From contig NZ_JADPKT010000007.1 in NCBI RefSeq assembly GCF_023074075.1, positions 310,001-374,000 on the forward strand: DNA of 64,000 bases, given 5' to 3'. Made by a program: the position numbers and the translations under genes. Positions 7,957 through 15,475 of the stretch are shown one piece after another; within the stretch, counting starts at the first letter, position 1; each line of letters begins with the position of its first letter. The stretch comes from Bradyrhizobium sp. 138 (GTDB lineage Bacteria; Pseudomonadota; Alphaproteobacteria; Rhizobiales; Xanthobacteraceae). The notes below the pieces were generated by a model. That model did not search any database. It was not told the DNA's origin and saw only the letters and a list, made by a program, of their open reading frames with translations.

Positions 7957-7978
7957 ATGTAATGTTATAACATTACAT
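7957..7978. promoter_or_regulatory. 22-bp perfect palindrome, Zur-box-like, upstream of the COG0523 gene
   Basis: The half-site ATGTAATGTTA is followed directly by its exact complement, ending 66 bp before the GTPase start. The core ATGTTATAACAT resembles the binding sites of zinc-uptake regulators, and zinc-type COG0523 genes are commonly under Zur. The spacing of the half-sites is tighter than the classic Zur box, so the identity of the regulator is inference. Confidence 0.6.
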
Positions 7979-8044
7979 CACTGGTTCAAATGCCCGATCC
8001 CACCCGCCGTCGTCGTATCCCCTTGAAAAGGCTCTTCGATCTCC

Positions 8045-9250
8045 ATGCAGAAACTCCCCGTCACCGTCTTGTCCGGCTTCCTCGGGGCTGGAAAGACCAC
8101 TTTGCTGAACCACGTCCTGAACAACCGGCACGGCCTCAAGGTGGCGGTGATCGTCAACGACATGAGCGAGGTGAACATCGATGCGGATTTGGTCCGCGAT
8201 GGCGGTGCGAATCTATCCCGGACCGATGAGAAGCTCGTCGAGATGACGAACGGCTGCATCTGCTGCACGCTGCGCGACGATCTCTTGAGGGAGGTCCGCG
8301 CACTCGCCGAAAGTGGTCGCTTCGACTATCTGCTGATCGAGTCGACCGGCATTTCCGAACCGCTCCCGGTCGCGGCGACCTTCGATTTCCGTACCGAGGG
8401 CGGCGAAAGCCTCTCCGACGTCGCGCGCCTCGACACCATGGTCACGGTGGTCGATGCCGTGAACCTGCTCAAGGACTATTCGTCGACCGACTTTCTGGAG
8501 CAACGCGGCGAAGCACTGGACAACGATCAACGCACGCTGGTCGATCTGCTGGTTGAGCAGATCGAGTTCGCCGACGTGATCGTTCTCAACAAGGTCGACG
8601 ACGCCTCGCCCGCGCAGCGCGAAGCGGCCCGACAAATCATCCGCGCACTCAATCCGGAAGCGGATCTCGTCGAAGCCAATCACAGCCGGGTGGCTTTCGA
8701 TCGCATTCTCGACACCGGCCGGTTCGACTTCGAAAGGGCACAGCAACATCCGCTCTGGTACAAGGAGCTTTACGGCTTTGCGGATCATGTGCCGGAAACC
8801 GAAGAATACGGCGTGAAGAACTTCGTCTATCGCGCGCGCCGGCCGTTCGATCCAGCCAAGTTCGACAAGTTCATCAAGGAGCCCTGGCCGGGCGTCATTC
8901 GCGCCAAGGGGCATTTCTGGCTGGCGACACGCCCGCATTGGCTTGGTGAAATCAGTCAGGCCGGTTCGATCACGCGCACTCAGGCTCTTGGTGCGTGGTG
9001 GGCGAGCGTGCCGGCGGAGCGATGGCCGGATGATCCGTTCTGGCGAAAGCGGCTGCGCGAGAACTGGAACGACATCTATGGCGATCGCCGCCAGGAAATC
9101 GTGTTCATCGGCACCGGCATGGACGAGCCTTCGCTTCGCGCCCGGCTGGACGCATGCCTCGTACCGGGCAAACCCGCCATGAACGTCGCGGAATGGGCGA
9201 AGCTCGCCGACCCGTTTCCGGTCTGGCGGCGCGCGGATGAAGCCGCCTAG
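8045..9250 (+). CDS. COG0523 (CobW/ZigA-type) GTP-binding metallochaperone
   Basis: 401 aa. Walker A is [10 protein letters not shown] at residues 12-21, the metal-binding CxCC motif is GCICC near residue 75, and the GTPase specificity motif is NKVD near 187. Loop residues ESTG follow switch I/II. The C-terminal half is the CobW_C domain ([15 protein letters not shown] and a Trp-rich segment). The protein uses GTP hydrolysis to deliver metal, most often zinc, to client enzymes when zinc is scarce. The 22-bp palindrome upstream fits zinc-responsive control. The next small gene is probably in the same transcript. ZigA/YciC subgroup is likely, but metal specificity is inferred. Confidence 0.9.
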   Translation: MQKLPVTVLSGFLGAGKTTLLNHVLNNRHGLKVAVIVNDMSEVNIDADLVRDGGANLSRTDEKLVEMTNGCICCTLRDDLLREVRALAESGRFDYLLIESTGISEPLPVAATFDFRTEGGESLSDVARLDTMVTVVDAVNLLKDYSSTDFLEQRGEALDNDQRTLVDLLVEQIEFADVIVLNKVDDASPAQREAARQIIRALNPEADLVEANHSRVAFDRILDTGRFDFERAQQHPLWYKELYGFADHVPETEEYGVKNFVYRARRPFDPAKFDKFIKEPWPGVIRAKGHFWLATRPHWLGEISQAGSITRTQALGAWWASVPAERWPDDPFWRKRLRENWNDIYGDRRQEIVFIGTGMDEPSLRARLDACLVPGKPAMNVAEWAKLADPFPVWRRADEAA

Positions 9251-9262
9251 GCGGGAGCGCGC

Positions 9263-9460
9263 ATGGACAACGTCGTTCGATTCGTTTCGAAATCCGAGCG
9301 CGAGCGGGAGCGCCTGATCCGCGAGGCGCGCGCGATCTACGACAGCATATTCCCACCGACCACTGCGGCCGGGCTGGCGGATGATGGTCTCGCGGGAGAG
9401 ACCCAAGCGCCCCCCTCGGGCCACACTCCCTCGCGAAAATCCGCGGTCGACAAGGACTGA
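9263..9460 (+). CDS. small hypothetical protein downstream of the COG0523 GTPase (65 aa)
   Basis: ATG at 9263, 12 bases after the GTPase stop, with a GGCGGGAG ribosome site. The sequence starts MDNVVRFVSKSERERERLIREARAIYDSIFPP, a highly charged amphipathic helix, and then a Pro/Ser-rich disordered tail. It has no Cys or His cluster that would suggest metal binding. Co-transcription with the zinc-type GTPase suggests a small partner or accessory, but no family is recognised. Confidence 0.7.
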   Translation: MDNVVRFVSKSERERERLIREARAIYDSIFPPTTAAGLADDGLAGETQAPPSGHTPSRKSAVDKD

Positions 9461-9486
9461 CGAAATCCTGGCTGCAGACGGGTTGC

Positions 9487-9520
9487 GGTGATGGATGTGC
9501 GCGAAAAAACATCCGTCACC
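9487..9520. terminator. hairpin downstream of the COG0523 operon
   Basis: GGTGATGGATGT pairs with ACATCCGTCACC around a 10-nt loop (12 bp with one G-T pair). It lies 26 bp after the small gene and 50 bp before the left att-like repeat, so it may end the zinc operon. On the other strand it may be the ancestral downstream hairpin of the tRNA gene. No T-run follows on either strand. Confidence 0.45.
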
Positions 9521-9569
9521 GCGCGGGGCGGCTGCAAAACCCCAATCAAAACCAACGGCAAGGTGATGG

Positions 9570-9585
9570 TGGTGCGCTCGGAGGG
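9570..9585. repeat. left att-like direct repeat (copy of the tRNA-Leu 3' end)
   Basis: Sixteen bases identical to 13951-13966. The identity stops exactly where the tRNA 3' CCA ends on one side and 16 bases into the tRNA on the other. Confidence 0.65.
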
Positions 9586-9796
9586 CGGTCGCATTTCTTG
9601 CGATTTCAATGATTTGCCAAGATGAGCAAAGAAATTAGGTGCATTCCTGCCTAAGAGTGCCTTTCAAGTCGGGCGCCCAAGCCGGCACCAAAGTCGGGCG
9701 TCGCCGTCCCCAGCGCCACGTGCCGCCACCACCGGCCCTTTGATCGGAGCCGTCATTTGAGGCGACATCGGGCACCAGGTTGCGTCAACCTGAAGC

Positions 9797-10561
9797 CTAT
9801 CCCAATGGAACAAGAGGCCTGGCGGCCTTCCAAAGCTGGCGATTGATGAAGTCAGGCGCAACTCGTCGAAGGAGTGCGAGCTGCGCCGATTGACCAGGCC
9901 GGACTTCGATGGCGCCGCGCTTGAGCGACGCGATGGAGAGCGCAACGAGCTTGTCCGTCGTGATTAGGGTTAGACCCTCGTCGGGCAGATCTGCCGTCAT
10001 TTCCGTTCTCACCGCCGGCGGCATAAGCTCGATGACCTCCACGCCGGTGTCTTCCAGTTGGAAGCGAAGCGATTGGGTGTAGGAGTGGATCGCCGCCTTC
10101 GTAGCGCAGTAGATGGGAAGGCACGGAAGTGGCACGTACGCCAGCGCAGACGAGACGTTGATCAGAGTACCTTTGTTGACCTTTAAGAGGTCGATGAAGG
10201 CCGACGTCATGCGTATTACACCGCCTACGTTGACGTTCACCTCCGTCATCAAATCGGCGAGATCGAACGCAGGCACGGTAAGGTTCTTGTAGCGGCTGAT
10301 GCCAGCGTTATTCACTAAGACGTCCAGCTCGGGGAAATCTCGCTTGATGGTCTGCGCGAGGGTCGAGATTTGGGCGGGATCGGCAACATCACTTTGAACC
10401 GTGTGAAGCGCAGGATGCTTCGCCTTAACGTCATCAAGCACGGCCTGACGTCGTCCCGTGACGATGACGCGGTTGCCGAGTTCCAGGAATTTGAGGGCAA
10501 AGGCGAGCCCGATGCCAGCGGACCCACCTGTGATCAGGATGGTACGATTTGTAAGTTTCAT
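9797..10561 (-). CDS. SDR-family oxidoreductase (DltE-like)
   Basis: 254 aa from ATG 10561 (MKLTNRTILITGG). The longer frame from 10615 adds residues before the normal SDR start and is rejected. The Rossmann motif GGSAGIG is at residues 11-17, followed by NNAG near 89, the catalytic Ser in NVSSALAY and YCATK as the Tyr-Lys pair near 153-157. This is a complete classical SDR, NAD(P)H-dependent and cytosolic. The combination SAGIGLAFALKFLELGNRVIVTGRR is typical of the DltE-like subgroup, whose substrates are mostly unknown. It lies in the lower-GC element with two other SDR genes, and the next SDR is 113 bp upstream in the same direction. Confidence 0.88.
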   Translation of the reverse strand: MKLTNRTILITGGSAGIGLAFALKFLELGNRVIVTGRRQAVLDDVKAKHPALHTVQSDVADPAQISTLAQTIKRDFPELDVLVNNAGISRYKNLTVPAFDLADLMTEVNVNVGGVIRMTSAFIDLLKVNKGTLINVSSALAYVPLPCLPIYCATKAAIHSYTQSLRFQLEDTGVEVIELMPPAVRTEMTADLPDEGLTLITTDKLVALSIASLKRGAIEVRPGQSAQLALLRRVAPDFINRQLWKAARPLVPLG

Positions 10562-10674
10562 GAAGGACCCTTGCTTTAGCTGCAGCCGCAGTGGCGGGCG
10601 CCGATCGACAAACATATCGACCGGGCGTTTTTCCTGGATCGGATGCGGTGAGGAGAGGAGGAGAACTTGGAGCG

Positions 10675-11466
10675 CTAGTCGTCCAAATTCCCGAGGCTCA
10701 AATTGACGATCGTCCCAGTCATTGCGCTCGCATTATCGGAGGCCGCGAAGGCCGCCACGTTTGCCATTTCGAGAAGTGACGGCAGGCGCTTGGCATGAGT
10801 TCTGCCGGTGATGATACCGGCGAACTGCTCGCGGGTAATTCCCCATGCGTTGGCGTGAAGCCCATAGACCTCTTCGATCGTGCCCGAGTCTGGCATGCCC
10901 AGGGGCCGCAGACCAACGACACGAATTCCGTGCGGAGCGAGTTCCGCCGATAGTCCGCGCGTGAGGCCCTCGATGGCGCTCATGGCTGGACCAACGCCGC
11001 CCATCATCGGAATCCCCGCTCGCGACGGGCTAGATGTGACCGTCATGATCACGCCGGACTTTTGTTTGATCATATGCCGGGCAGCTATCCGGGACGTCAA
11101 AAAATACGACCTGGTGTAGGTGGCAATGGGGGAAGAGAACTGTTCGACGTCGAGGTCGGTCAGCGCGGTGCCTTGGAGCTTCGTGTTGCGGATACCGACA
11201 GCGTTGAACGAGATGTCGAGCCTACCCACCATCTCGACAGTCGATGCAAAGTGCCTTTCGATTGCGGCTTCATCGAGCGCATCGACCTCCGCAGCCTGCG
11301 CAGAGCCGCCGATCTCGTCTGCAACGGCTTGTACTCGGGCGAGAGTGCGGCCCGCCAAAAAGACCTTTGCGCCCTCGCGGGCAAAAGCTTTCGCGACCGC
11401 GCCGCCAACGGCACCACCGCCGCCATAAATAATCGCGTTCTTGTCCTTTAGCTGCACGGCGAACAT
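10675..11466 (-). CDS. SDR-fold protein lacking the catalytic Tyr-Lys pair
   Basis: 263 aa from ATG 11466 (MFAVQLKDKNAIIYGGGG). The nucleotide site is GGGGAVGG rather than the usual TGxxxGIG. The NNAG motif reads FNAVG. Ser remains in TVTSSPSRAG. Where YxxxK should be, the sequence is GGVGPAMSAIEGLTRGLSAEL, with neither Tyr nor Lys aligned, while the following helix is perfectly SDR-like. It may bind a cofactor or ligand without classical dehydrogenase chemistry, as in some atypical SDRs. It is divergent from another SDR plus ECF sigma factor across about 300 bp. A 47-residue longer N-terminus from 11607 is possible but unlike the family. Confidence 0.8.
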   Translation of the reverse strand: MFAVQLKDKNAIIYGGGGAVGGAVAKAFAREGAKVFLAGRTLARVQAVADEIGGSAQAAEVDALDEAAIERHFASTVEMVGRLDISFNAVGIRNTKLQGTALTDLDVEQFSSPIATYTRSYFLTSRIAARHMIKQKSGVIMTVTSSPSRAGIPMMGGVGPAMSAIEGLTRGLSAELAPHGIRVVGLRPLGMPDSGTIEEVYGLHANAWGITREQFAGIITGRTHAKRLPSLLEMANVAAFAASDNASAMTGTIVNLSLGNLDD

Positions 11467-11764
11467 CCTTTGCTTGTATAGCCGAGCGTCAGGAGGCTCC
11501 GACGCCGGTATGTTACCGCAGCTATGACGTTCGAGCCGGCCTCGAAGAGTCAGGACAACGCGTCGGGTCAGCCCGATTGATCCCGGAAATAAGCAGCCGT
11601 GATGCACCTATCTCACTGATTCAGAAAAATAATTTCGATCCCTCCGTATCTTTGAAACGAGACGACGCGGGGCGGCCTGAAGGAGGCTCTGACGTGGATC
11701 GGGGGATGACTCTTTTTCGGGCTGTCAATCGTCTTAGCTTCACATAGACGTTGGAGCAGTGCAG
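11467..11764. other. divergent intergenic region of the SDR/ECF genes
   Basis: About 300 bp without a gene. It must hold promoters for the minus-strand atypical SDR and the plus-strand SDR-sigma operon. I see no convincing -35/-10 pair for a named sigma factor and no strong palindrome. Confidence 0.5.
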
Positions 11765-12523
11765 ATGAGCCTCAAAGATAAATGCGCGGTTGTTACAGGT
11801 GGAAGCCGCGGCCTTGGACTGGGTTTGGTCGAAGCGCTTGTTGCTGAAGGCGCGAAAGTCACCGTGGTCGCGCGCAGCGCTGACGCGCTTGATGCCGTCA
11901 AGGCTCGACTTGGCGTGGATACCATCTCGGCAGATGTAACCGACCGCGCTGCTGCTAATCGCATCCTTGCCGATATCAAGCCCGATATCCTAGCGCTCAA
12001 CGCAGGTGTGACGCCGAGGATGGGTCGATTGGATCAACTGAGCTGGGAGGACTTCTCTGTGGCTTGGGAAACGGATGTCAAAGCCGGCCTGTTTTGGCTT
12101 CAGGCGGCTCTGAACCTTCCCCTGAGGCCCGGAAGCAGGGTCTTGGTCGCGTCGAGCGGAGCCGCCGTCACCGGCTCGCAAATGTCAGGCGGCTATGGCG
12201 GATCCAAACGAATGCTGTGGTTCATGGCGAAGTATGCGACCGGGGTTTCTCAGGAACTGAACTTGGGCATTCGCTTCCAAGCTATCGTCCCGAGACAGAT
12301 GATCTTGGGAACCGGAACCGGAGATGCGGCCGCTGGCGCCTATGCGGGCTCGATGGGCATCACGCCCGAGCAATTCGTGGCTCGATTCGGCGCACCGATG
12401 CCCCCACGAGCATTCGGCGATCGTGTGGTTTCCGTGCTGGAGGACCCGCAATACGCCGATGGCATCGTGTTCGGCCTCAATGGTGCTGCCGGTGTGACAA
12501 TCATGGAGGGAGCGGCGGCTTGA
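11765..12523 (+). CDS. SDR-family oxidoreductase co-transcribed with an ECF sigma factor
   Basis: 252 aa from ATG 11765, with a TTGGAG ribosome site 8 nt upstream (a GTG at 11759 is the alternative). The cofactor loop is GGSRGLGLG. The usual NNAG is LNAG near residue 80. Ser is in VASSGAAV, and GGYGGSKRM gives the Tyr and Lys of the active site. It is a classical NAD(P)-dependent SDR of unknown substrate. The TGA stop overlaps the TTG start of the downstream sigma factor, so the two are translationally coupled. The enzyme is then either the target or a sensor component of that sigma factor's circuit. Confidence 0.87.
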   Translation: MSLKDKCAVVTGGSRGLGLGLVEALVAEGAKVTVVARSADALDAVKARLGVDTISADVTDRAAANRILADIKPDILALNAGVTPRMGRLDQLSWEDFSVAWETDVKAGLFWLQAALNLPLRPGSRVLVASSGAAVTGSQMSGGYGGSKRMLWFMAKYATGVSQELNLGIRFQAIVPRQMILGTGTGDAAAGAYAGSMGITPEQFVARFGAPMPPRAFGDRVVSVLEDPQYADGIVFGLNGAAGVTIMEGAAA

Positions 12524-13452
12524 TCAAGGGCGAGCATTCTCCGAATGCCGATCGGCGGGCTGAACTTCTCGCCCTGGCCGGGGAGTTGCGGCCTGAGCTC
12601 CACCGCTATTGCTCACGTCTTATGGGGTCGGTGATCGAGGGCGAAGACGTTGTGCAGGACGCACTTGCCAAGGCCTTCATTGCCCTCGACGGCCTGTCCG
12701 AAACTCCTCCACTCCGTGCCTGGCTCTTCCGAGTTGCCCACAACCGAGCATTGGATTTGTTGCGCAGCAAAGCCGTCCGAGCATCTAAGCCGATAGAGGC
12801 CGCACAAAATGTCATCGACGAAGCAAATCCTGATCCGTTGGAGGGGTTGATGCGTCAGGAAGCGGTGAGAACAGCGGTGTCACGCTTTGCGGAGCTTCCG
12901 ATTCTCCAGCGCAGCGTGCTCATCCTGAAGGATATTCTCGACGAGCCGCTGGCCGACATCGCTCTACTCCTCGATCTTACGGTGGACTCGGTGAAAGCCC
13001 ATCTGGCGCGGGGACGCGCTCGGCTTCGCGAAATCAACGGGAAGGCGTCGCAGTTTCCCGAGATCAAACCGCCGTCCGCTGCGGTGGCACGCTATGTCGC
13101 CTTGTTCAACCAGAGAGACTGGGACGGCCTGCGCGCGCTACTTGCGCATGACGTGAAACTGAATCAATCAACCCATCCCGTCCGTGTCGGCTCCGCTGAC
13201 GTTGGAATGTTCTTCAGCATCTACGCAAAGATCGACGGGGTGTGGCTTGCACCTGCCTGGCTGGAGGGTCGAGAGGTTATCGCGGTCTTTGAAAATCGCT
13301 TGGATGCGAAGCCGAGCTACTTCATGTGGCTGGAGTGGCGCGGTGATGAGATCACGTTCATCCGTGACCACAAGTATGTGCGCTACGTTATGGCGGACGC
13401 TGAGCTGACGTTTGCGCCTGATGCATTGGATATCGGTGGGAGCGCGTTCTGA
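12520..13452 (+). CDS. ECF RNA polymerase sigma factor with C-terminal SnoaL-like domain
   Basis: 310 aa starting at TTG 12520, chosen because GGAGGGA lies 9 nt upstream and the start overlaps the SDR stop. Sigma region 2 is at residues about 20-85 (GSVIEGEDVVQDALAKAF; LRAWLFRVAHNRALDLLR). Region 4 is at about 125-180 (LPILQRSVLILKDILDEPLADIALLLDLTVDSVKAHLARGRARL). Residues 195-305 look like a SnoaL/NTF2-type fold (VARYVALFNQRDWDGLRALLAHDVKL). Such tails, as in ECF41- and ECF56-type factors, replace a separate anti-sigma factor. I do not find the WLPEP motif of ECF41. It probably transcribes its own SDR operon. Confidence 0.88.
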   Translation: MIKGEHSPNADRRAELLALAGELRPELHRYCSRLMGSVIEGEDVVQDALAKAFIALDGLSETPPLRAWLFRVAHNRALDLLRSKAVRASKPIEAAQNVIDEANPDPLEGLMRQEAVRTAVSRFAELPILQRSVLILKDILDEPLADIALLLDLTVDSVKAHLARGRARLREINGKASQFPEIKPPSAAVARYVALFNQRDWDGLRALLAHDVKLNQSTHPVRVGSADVGMFFSIYAKIDGVWLAPAWLEGREVIAVFENRLDAKPSYFMWLEWRGDEITFIRDHKYVRYVMADAELTFAPDALDIGGSAF

Positions 13453-13950
13453 ACGAAGGTCGTCCGCCCGGGCCGTCATCGTTCCCTAAAGTGCTGCTTG
13501 ACCAGAACACGCGCCGAAAGAACGCCTCTGACGAAGGTGAATTCAAACCGTGAGATTAAAGCTTCGCGATGGGCGATTGCTGCGTCTCAGCATTGAAGCC
13601 TCCGCCAATTGCGGTGATTCCCCTTCCTGATCGGACTTCTCATCGTCCCGGTCGGGCTCTACATCCGGCAGGATCGCTGAAACTCCAGAGTTCTCGATCG
13701 CGTGGCGCCCACTGACGAGAGTGCGGGCCCGCCGATTTCTACGCTGGGCTACGCCACTGCCCTCTCGTGGGCAAACAGCGATTTTCCTTCGCGGGGTTCA
13801 AAGAATGCTGCGACGACCACAAGAGCAAACCCTCGACCACGAGATCAAACATGGAGGATTAGCTGAAGAGCATTCTAGCATTCGCTGCGGGTAACAACGT
13901 GGGCGTAGCGGGATCGCGAAAACATTTTTTGTATCAATGACTTACGCCAT
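13453..13950. other. gene-poor end of the putative element
   Basis: About 500 bp between the sigma factor and tRNA-Leu with no intact gene. It contains a short transporter fragment (13600-13680). The rest looks like decayed or non-coding DNA. A T-rich run (ACATTTTTTGT) lies near 13922 but without a clear stem. Confidence 0.5.
13600..13680 (+). pseudogene. remnant of an MFS (MHS-type) transporter
   Basis: The frame at 13624-13680 reads FLIGLLIVPVGLYIRQDR and then a stop. This matches the helix-to-loop segment typical of metabolite:H+ symporters (…IPF-LLG…GP-GLYIRR). Just upstream, GCGGTGATTCCCC would encode the preceding R-I-P with one extra base, implying a frameshift. No further transporter sequence is present on either side, so this is at most a ~25-residue relic. 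Confidence 0.35.
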
Positions 13951-14035
13951 TGGTGCGCTCGGAGGGACTCGAACCCCCACGATTTTACTCACTGCCACCT
14001 CAAGGCAGCGCGTCTACCAGTTCCGCCACGAGCGC
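13951..14035 (-). tRNA. tRNA-Leu (anticodon GAG)
   Basis: Read on the minus strand the 85 nt fold as a class II tRNA. The acceptor stem GCGCTCG pairs with CGAGCGC. The D-arm carries AACTGGTAGA. The anticodon stem CTGCC/GGCAG has loop TTGAGGT, giving anticodon GAG. There is a long variable arm and the T-arm GGTTCGAGTCC. The CCA end is genome-encoded (13951-13953). Its 3' end is duplicated at 9570, see the element entry. Confidence 0.95.
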
Positions 14036-14186
14036 TTTGGGGATGCCGGCTTGAGGCTTGAGGGCCGGCCGGATCAACGGCGCCGATCTAACAAATCCAT
14101 CAGGGGGGTACAAGCCTGCAAAGGTCCTGAATTCCACAAGCTTTGTAGGAAAGTTCGGGCCCCTCACCCGAATCGGCCTCGGCCCA

Positions 14187-14233
14187 GTGCCCGGGCCGCT
14201 ACCGCGTGCCCGGGTCGCTACCGCGTGCCCGGT
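14187..14233. repeat. 19-bp tandem repeat at the 3' end of the FliN-like gene
   Basis: Units at 14187-14205 and 14206-14224 differ by one base (GTGCCCGGGCCGCTACCGC versus GGGT in the middle). A third, partial copy follows at 14225-14233. The second unit includes the stop codon of the minus-strand FliN-like gene, so repeat slippage can alter its last residues. Confidence 0.6.
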
Positions 14234-14460
14234 GAGCGCGGCAGCATCTGCTTGACCTCGACCGCGATGCGGTTGCGGTCGACCAGGACGACGCCGGAGG
14301 CGACCGGCAGATTATTGGCCAGAACCTTGACCTCGTCGGCCTCGGTTGCGTCCAGCTCGATGATGGCGCCGCGGGAAAGACGTAATACTTGATGGATCGG
14401 CATGGTGGTCGTTCCGAGGACGACCATGAGATCCACGGTGACTTTATCGAGGGTGGGCAC
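14218..14460 (-). CDS. FliN-like (SpoA/surface-presentation domain) protein
   Basis: 80 aa from GTG 14460. Nearly the whole protein is a SpoA domain: VTVDLMVVLGTTTMPIHQVLRLSRGAIIELD then VKVLANNLPVASGVVLVDRNRIAVEV. This is the FliN core that forms the C-ring of the flagellar switch or the sorting platform of type III secretion. It lacks the N-terminal extension of most FliN proteins, and no flagellar gene is nearby. It could be the FliN of a dispersed flagellar regulon or a stand-alone paralogue. The C-terminus runs into a short tandem repeat. Confidence 0.75.
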   Translation of the reverse strand: MPTLDKVTVDLMVVLGTTTMPIHQVLRLSRGAIIELDATEADEVKVLANNLPVASGVVLVDRNRIAVEVKQMLPRSPGTR

Positions 14461-14527
14461 TGTCAGGACCGCCGCAACTTGAGACTGGCATTTGCTCCCG
14501 AGATGATCACCACGTTATGGTTAGCCA

Positions 14528-15277
14528 ATGGTTAATTCGCCTCAAGACCCCCGCCAAAACCCGCGTCAAGAGCTCGATTTGACGTCGTTTTCCACGTCCA
14601 ATGGCCAACCGGTCGAGTGGCGGATCTCGGACGCGCCGGTGCCCTATCCCGAGGCGGTCGCCGCCATGGAGGCGCGGGTCGCCGCCATCGCGGCGGGCGA
14701 AGCCGCGGAGCTGGTCTGGCTGCTCGAACACCCCCCGCTCTACACCTCCGGCACCTCGGGCAAGGAAACCGATCTGCTCGATGCACGATTCCCGATCTTC
14801 GCCACCGGACGGGGCGGCCAGCTCACCTATCACGGGCCCGGCCAGCGGGTGGCCTATGTCATGCTCGACCTCAAGCGCCGGCGGCCGGACGTCCGGGCCT
14901 ATGTCGCGAGCCTGGAGGAGCTGATCCTGCGCACGCTCGCCGCCTTCAACGTCCGCGGCGAGCGGCGTGAGGACCGGGTCGGCGTCTGGGTCAAGCGGCC
15001 CGACAAGGGCGAAGGTTACGAGGACAAGATCGCCGCGATCGGCGTGCGGCTGAAGCGCTGGGTCTCGTTCCACGGCATCGCGATCAATGTCGAGCCAGAG
15101 CTGTCGCATTTCGCCGGCATCGTGCCGTGCGGCGTCGTCGACCCCCGCTACGGCGTCACCTCGCTGGTCGATCTCGGCCAGCTCGTGACCATGGCCGATG
15201 TCGACGTCGCGCTCCGGCAGGCATTCGAGGAGTTGTTCGGGCCGACCCGCGCGCGGACGCCGGAAGCCGCCGCCTGA
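14528..15277 (+). CDS. lipB: octanoyl-[acyl carrier protein]:protein N-octanoyltransferase
   Basis: 249 aa, usual size. LipB transfers octanoyl from ACP to lipoyl domains of dehydrogenase complexes and the glycine cleavage H protein, the first step of lipoate synthesis. Visible family motifs are the [12 protein letters not shown] loop (about residues 95-106), [15 protein letters not shown] with the catalytic Lys, and GIVPCGV with the catalytic Cys. The first ~30 residues are a polar extension. The protein is cytosolic. It stands divergent from the FliN-like gene with a 67-bp gap and appears to be a single-gene unit. Confidence 0.96.
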   Translation: MVNSPQDPRQNPRQELDLTSFSTSNGQPVEWRISDAPVPYPEAVAAMEARVAAIAAGEAAELVWLLEHPPLYTSGTSGKETDLLDARFPIFATGRGGQLTYHGPGQRVAYVMLDLKRRRPDVRAYVASLEELILRTLAAFNVRGERREDRVGVWVKRPDKGEGYEDKIAAIGVRLKRWVSFHGIAINVEPELSHFAGIVPCGVVDPRYGVTSLVDLGQLVTMADVDVALRQAFEELFGPTRARTPEAAA

Positions 15278-15475
15278 CGTATTCCTGTTGGAGACGCGCG
15301 ACTCCGCGTTCTCCGCCGATGCGGAATCGGCTATGTTCGATTCTGGCGTCGCCCACGCCTCCCCCCTCCGCCGGGAAAGCAGACCTCATGCCGGGCAACA
15401 AGATCACCGGCCGACTGTTCGAGCGCCAGGCATAAGGAGGGATTGCGCTTCTGCTCGCAATGGGAGGTTTTGACG

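Larger units (their letters stand above)
9570..13966. mobile_element. putative 4.4-kb integrated element at tRNA-Leu(GAG), integrase lost
   Basis: The 16-mer TGGTGCGCTCGGAGGG occurs at 9570-9585 and again at 13951-13966, where it is exactly the last 16 bases (with CCA) of tRNA-Leu. The match begins precisely at the tRNA 3' terminus and the bases outside differ. This is the hallmark of tyrosine-recombinase insertion at a tRNA 3' end. The DNA between has visibly lower GC and different codon use, and carries three SDR genes, an ECF sigma factor and a transporter fragment. No integrase or transposase remains, so this is inference from the repeat, composition and position. Confidence 0.6.

Noticed and set aside
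9491..9625. A 44-aa plus-strand ORF starting MDVREKTSVTARGGC
   Set aside because: Its start lies inside a 12-bp hairpin and its middle contains the copied tRNA end, so it is better explained as non-coding sequence spanning the integration site.
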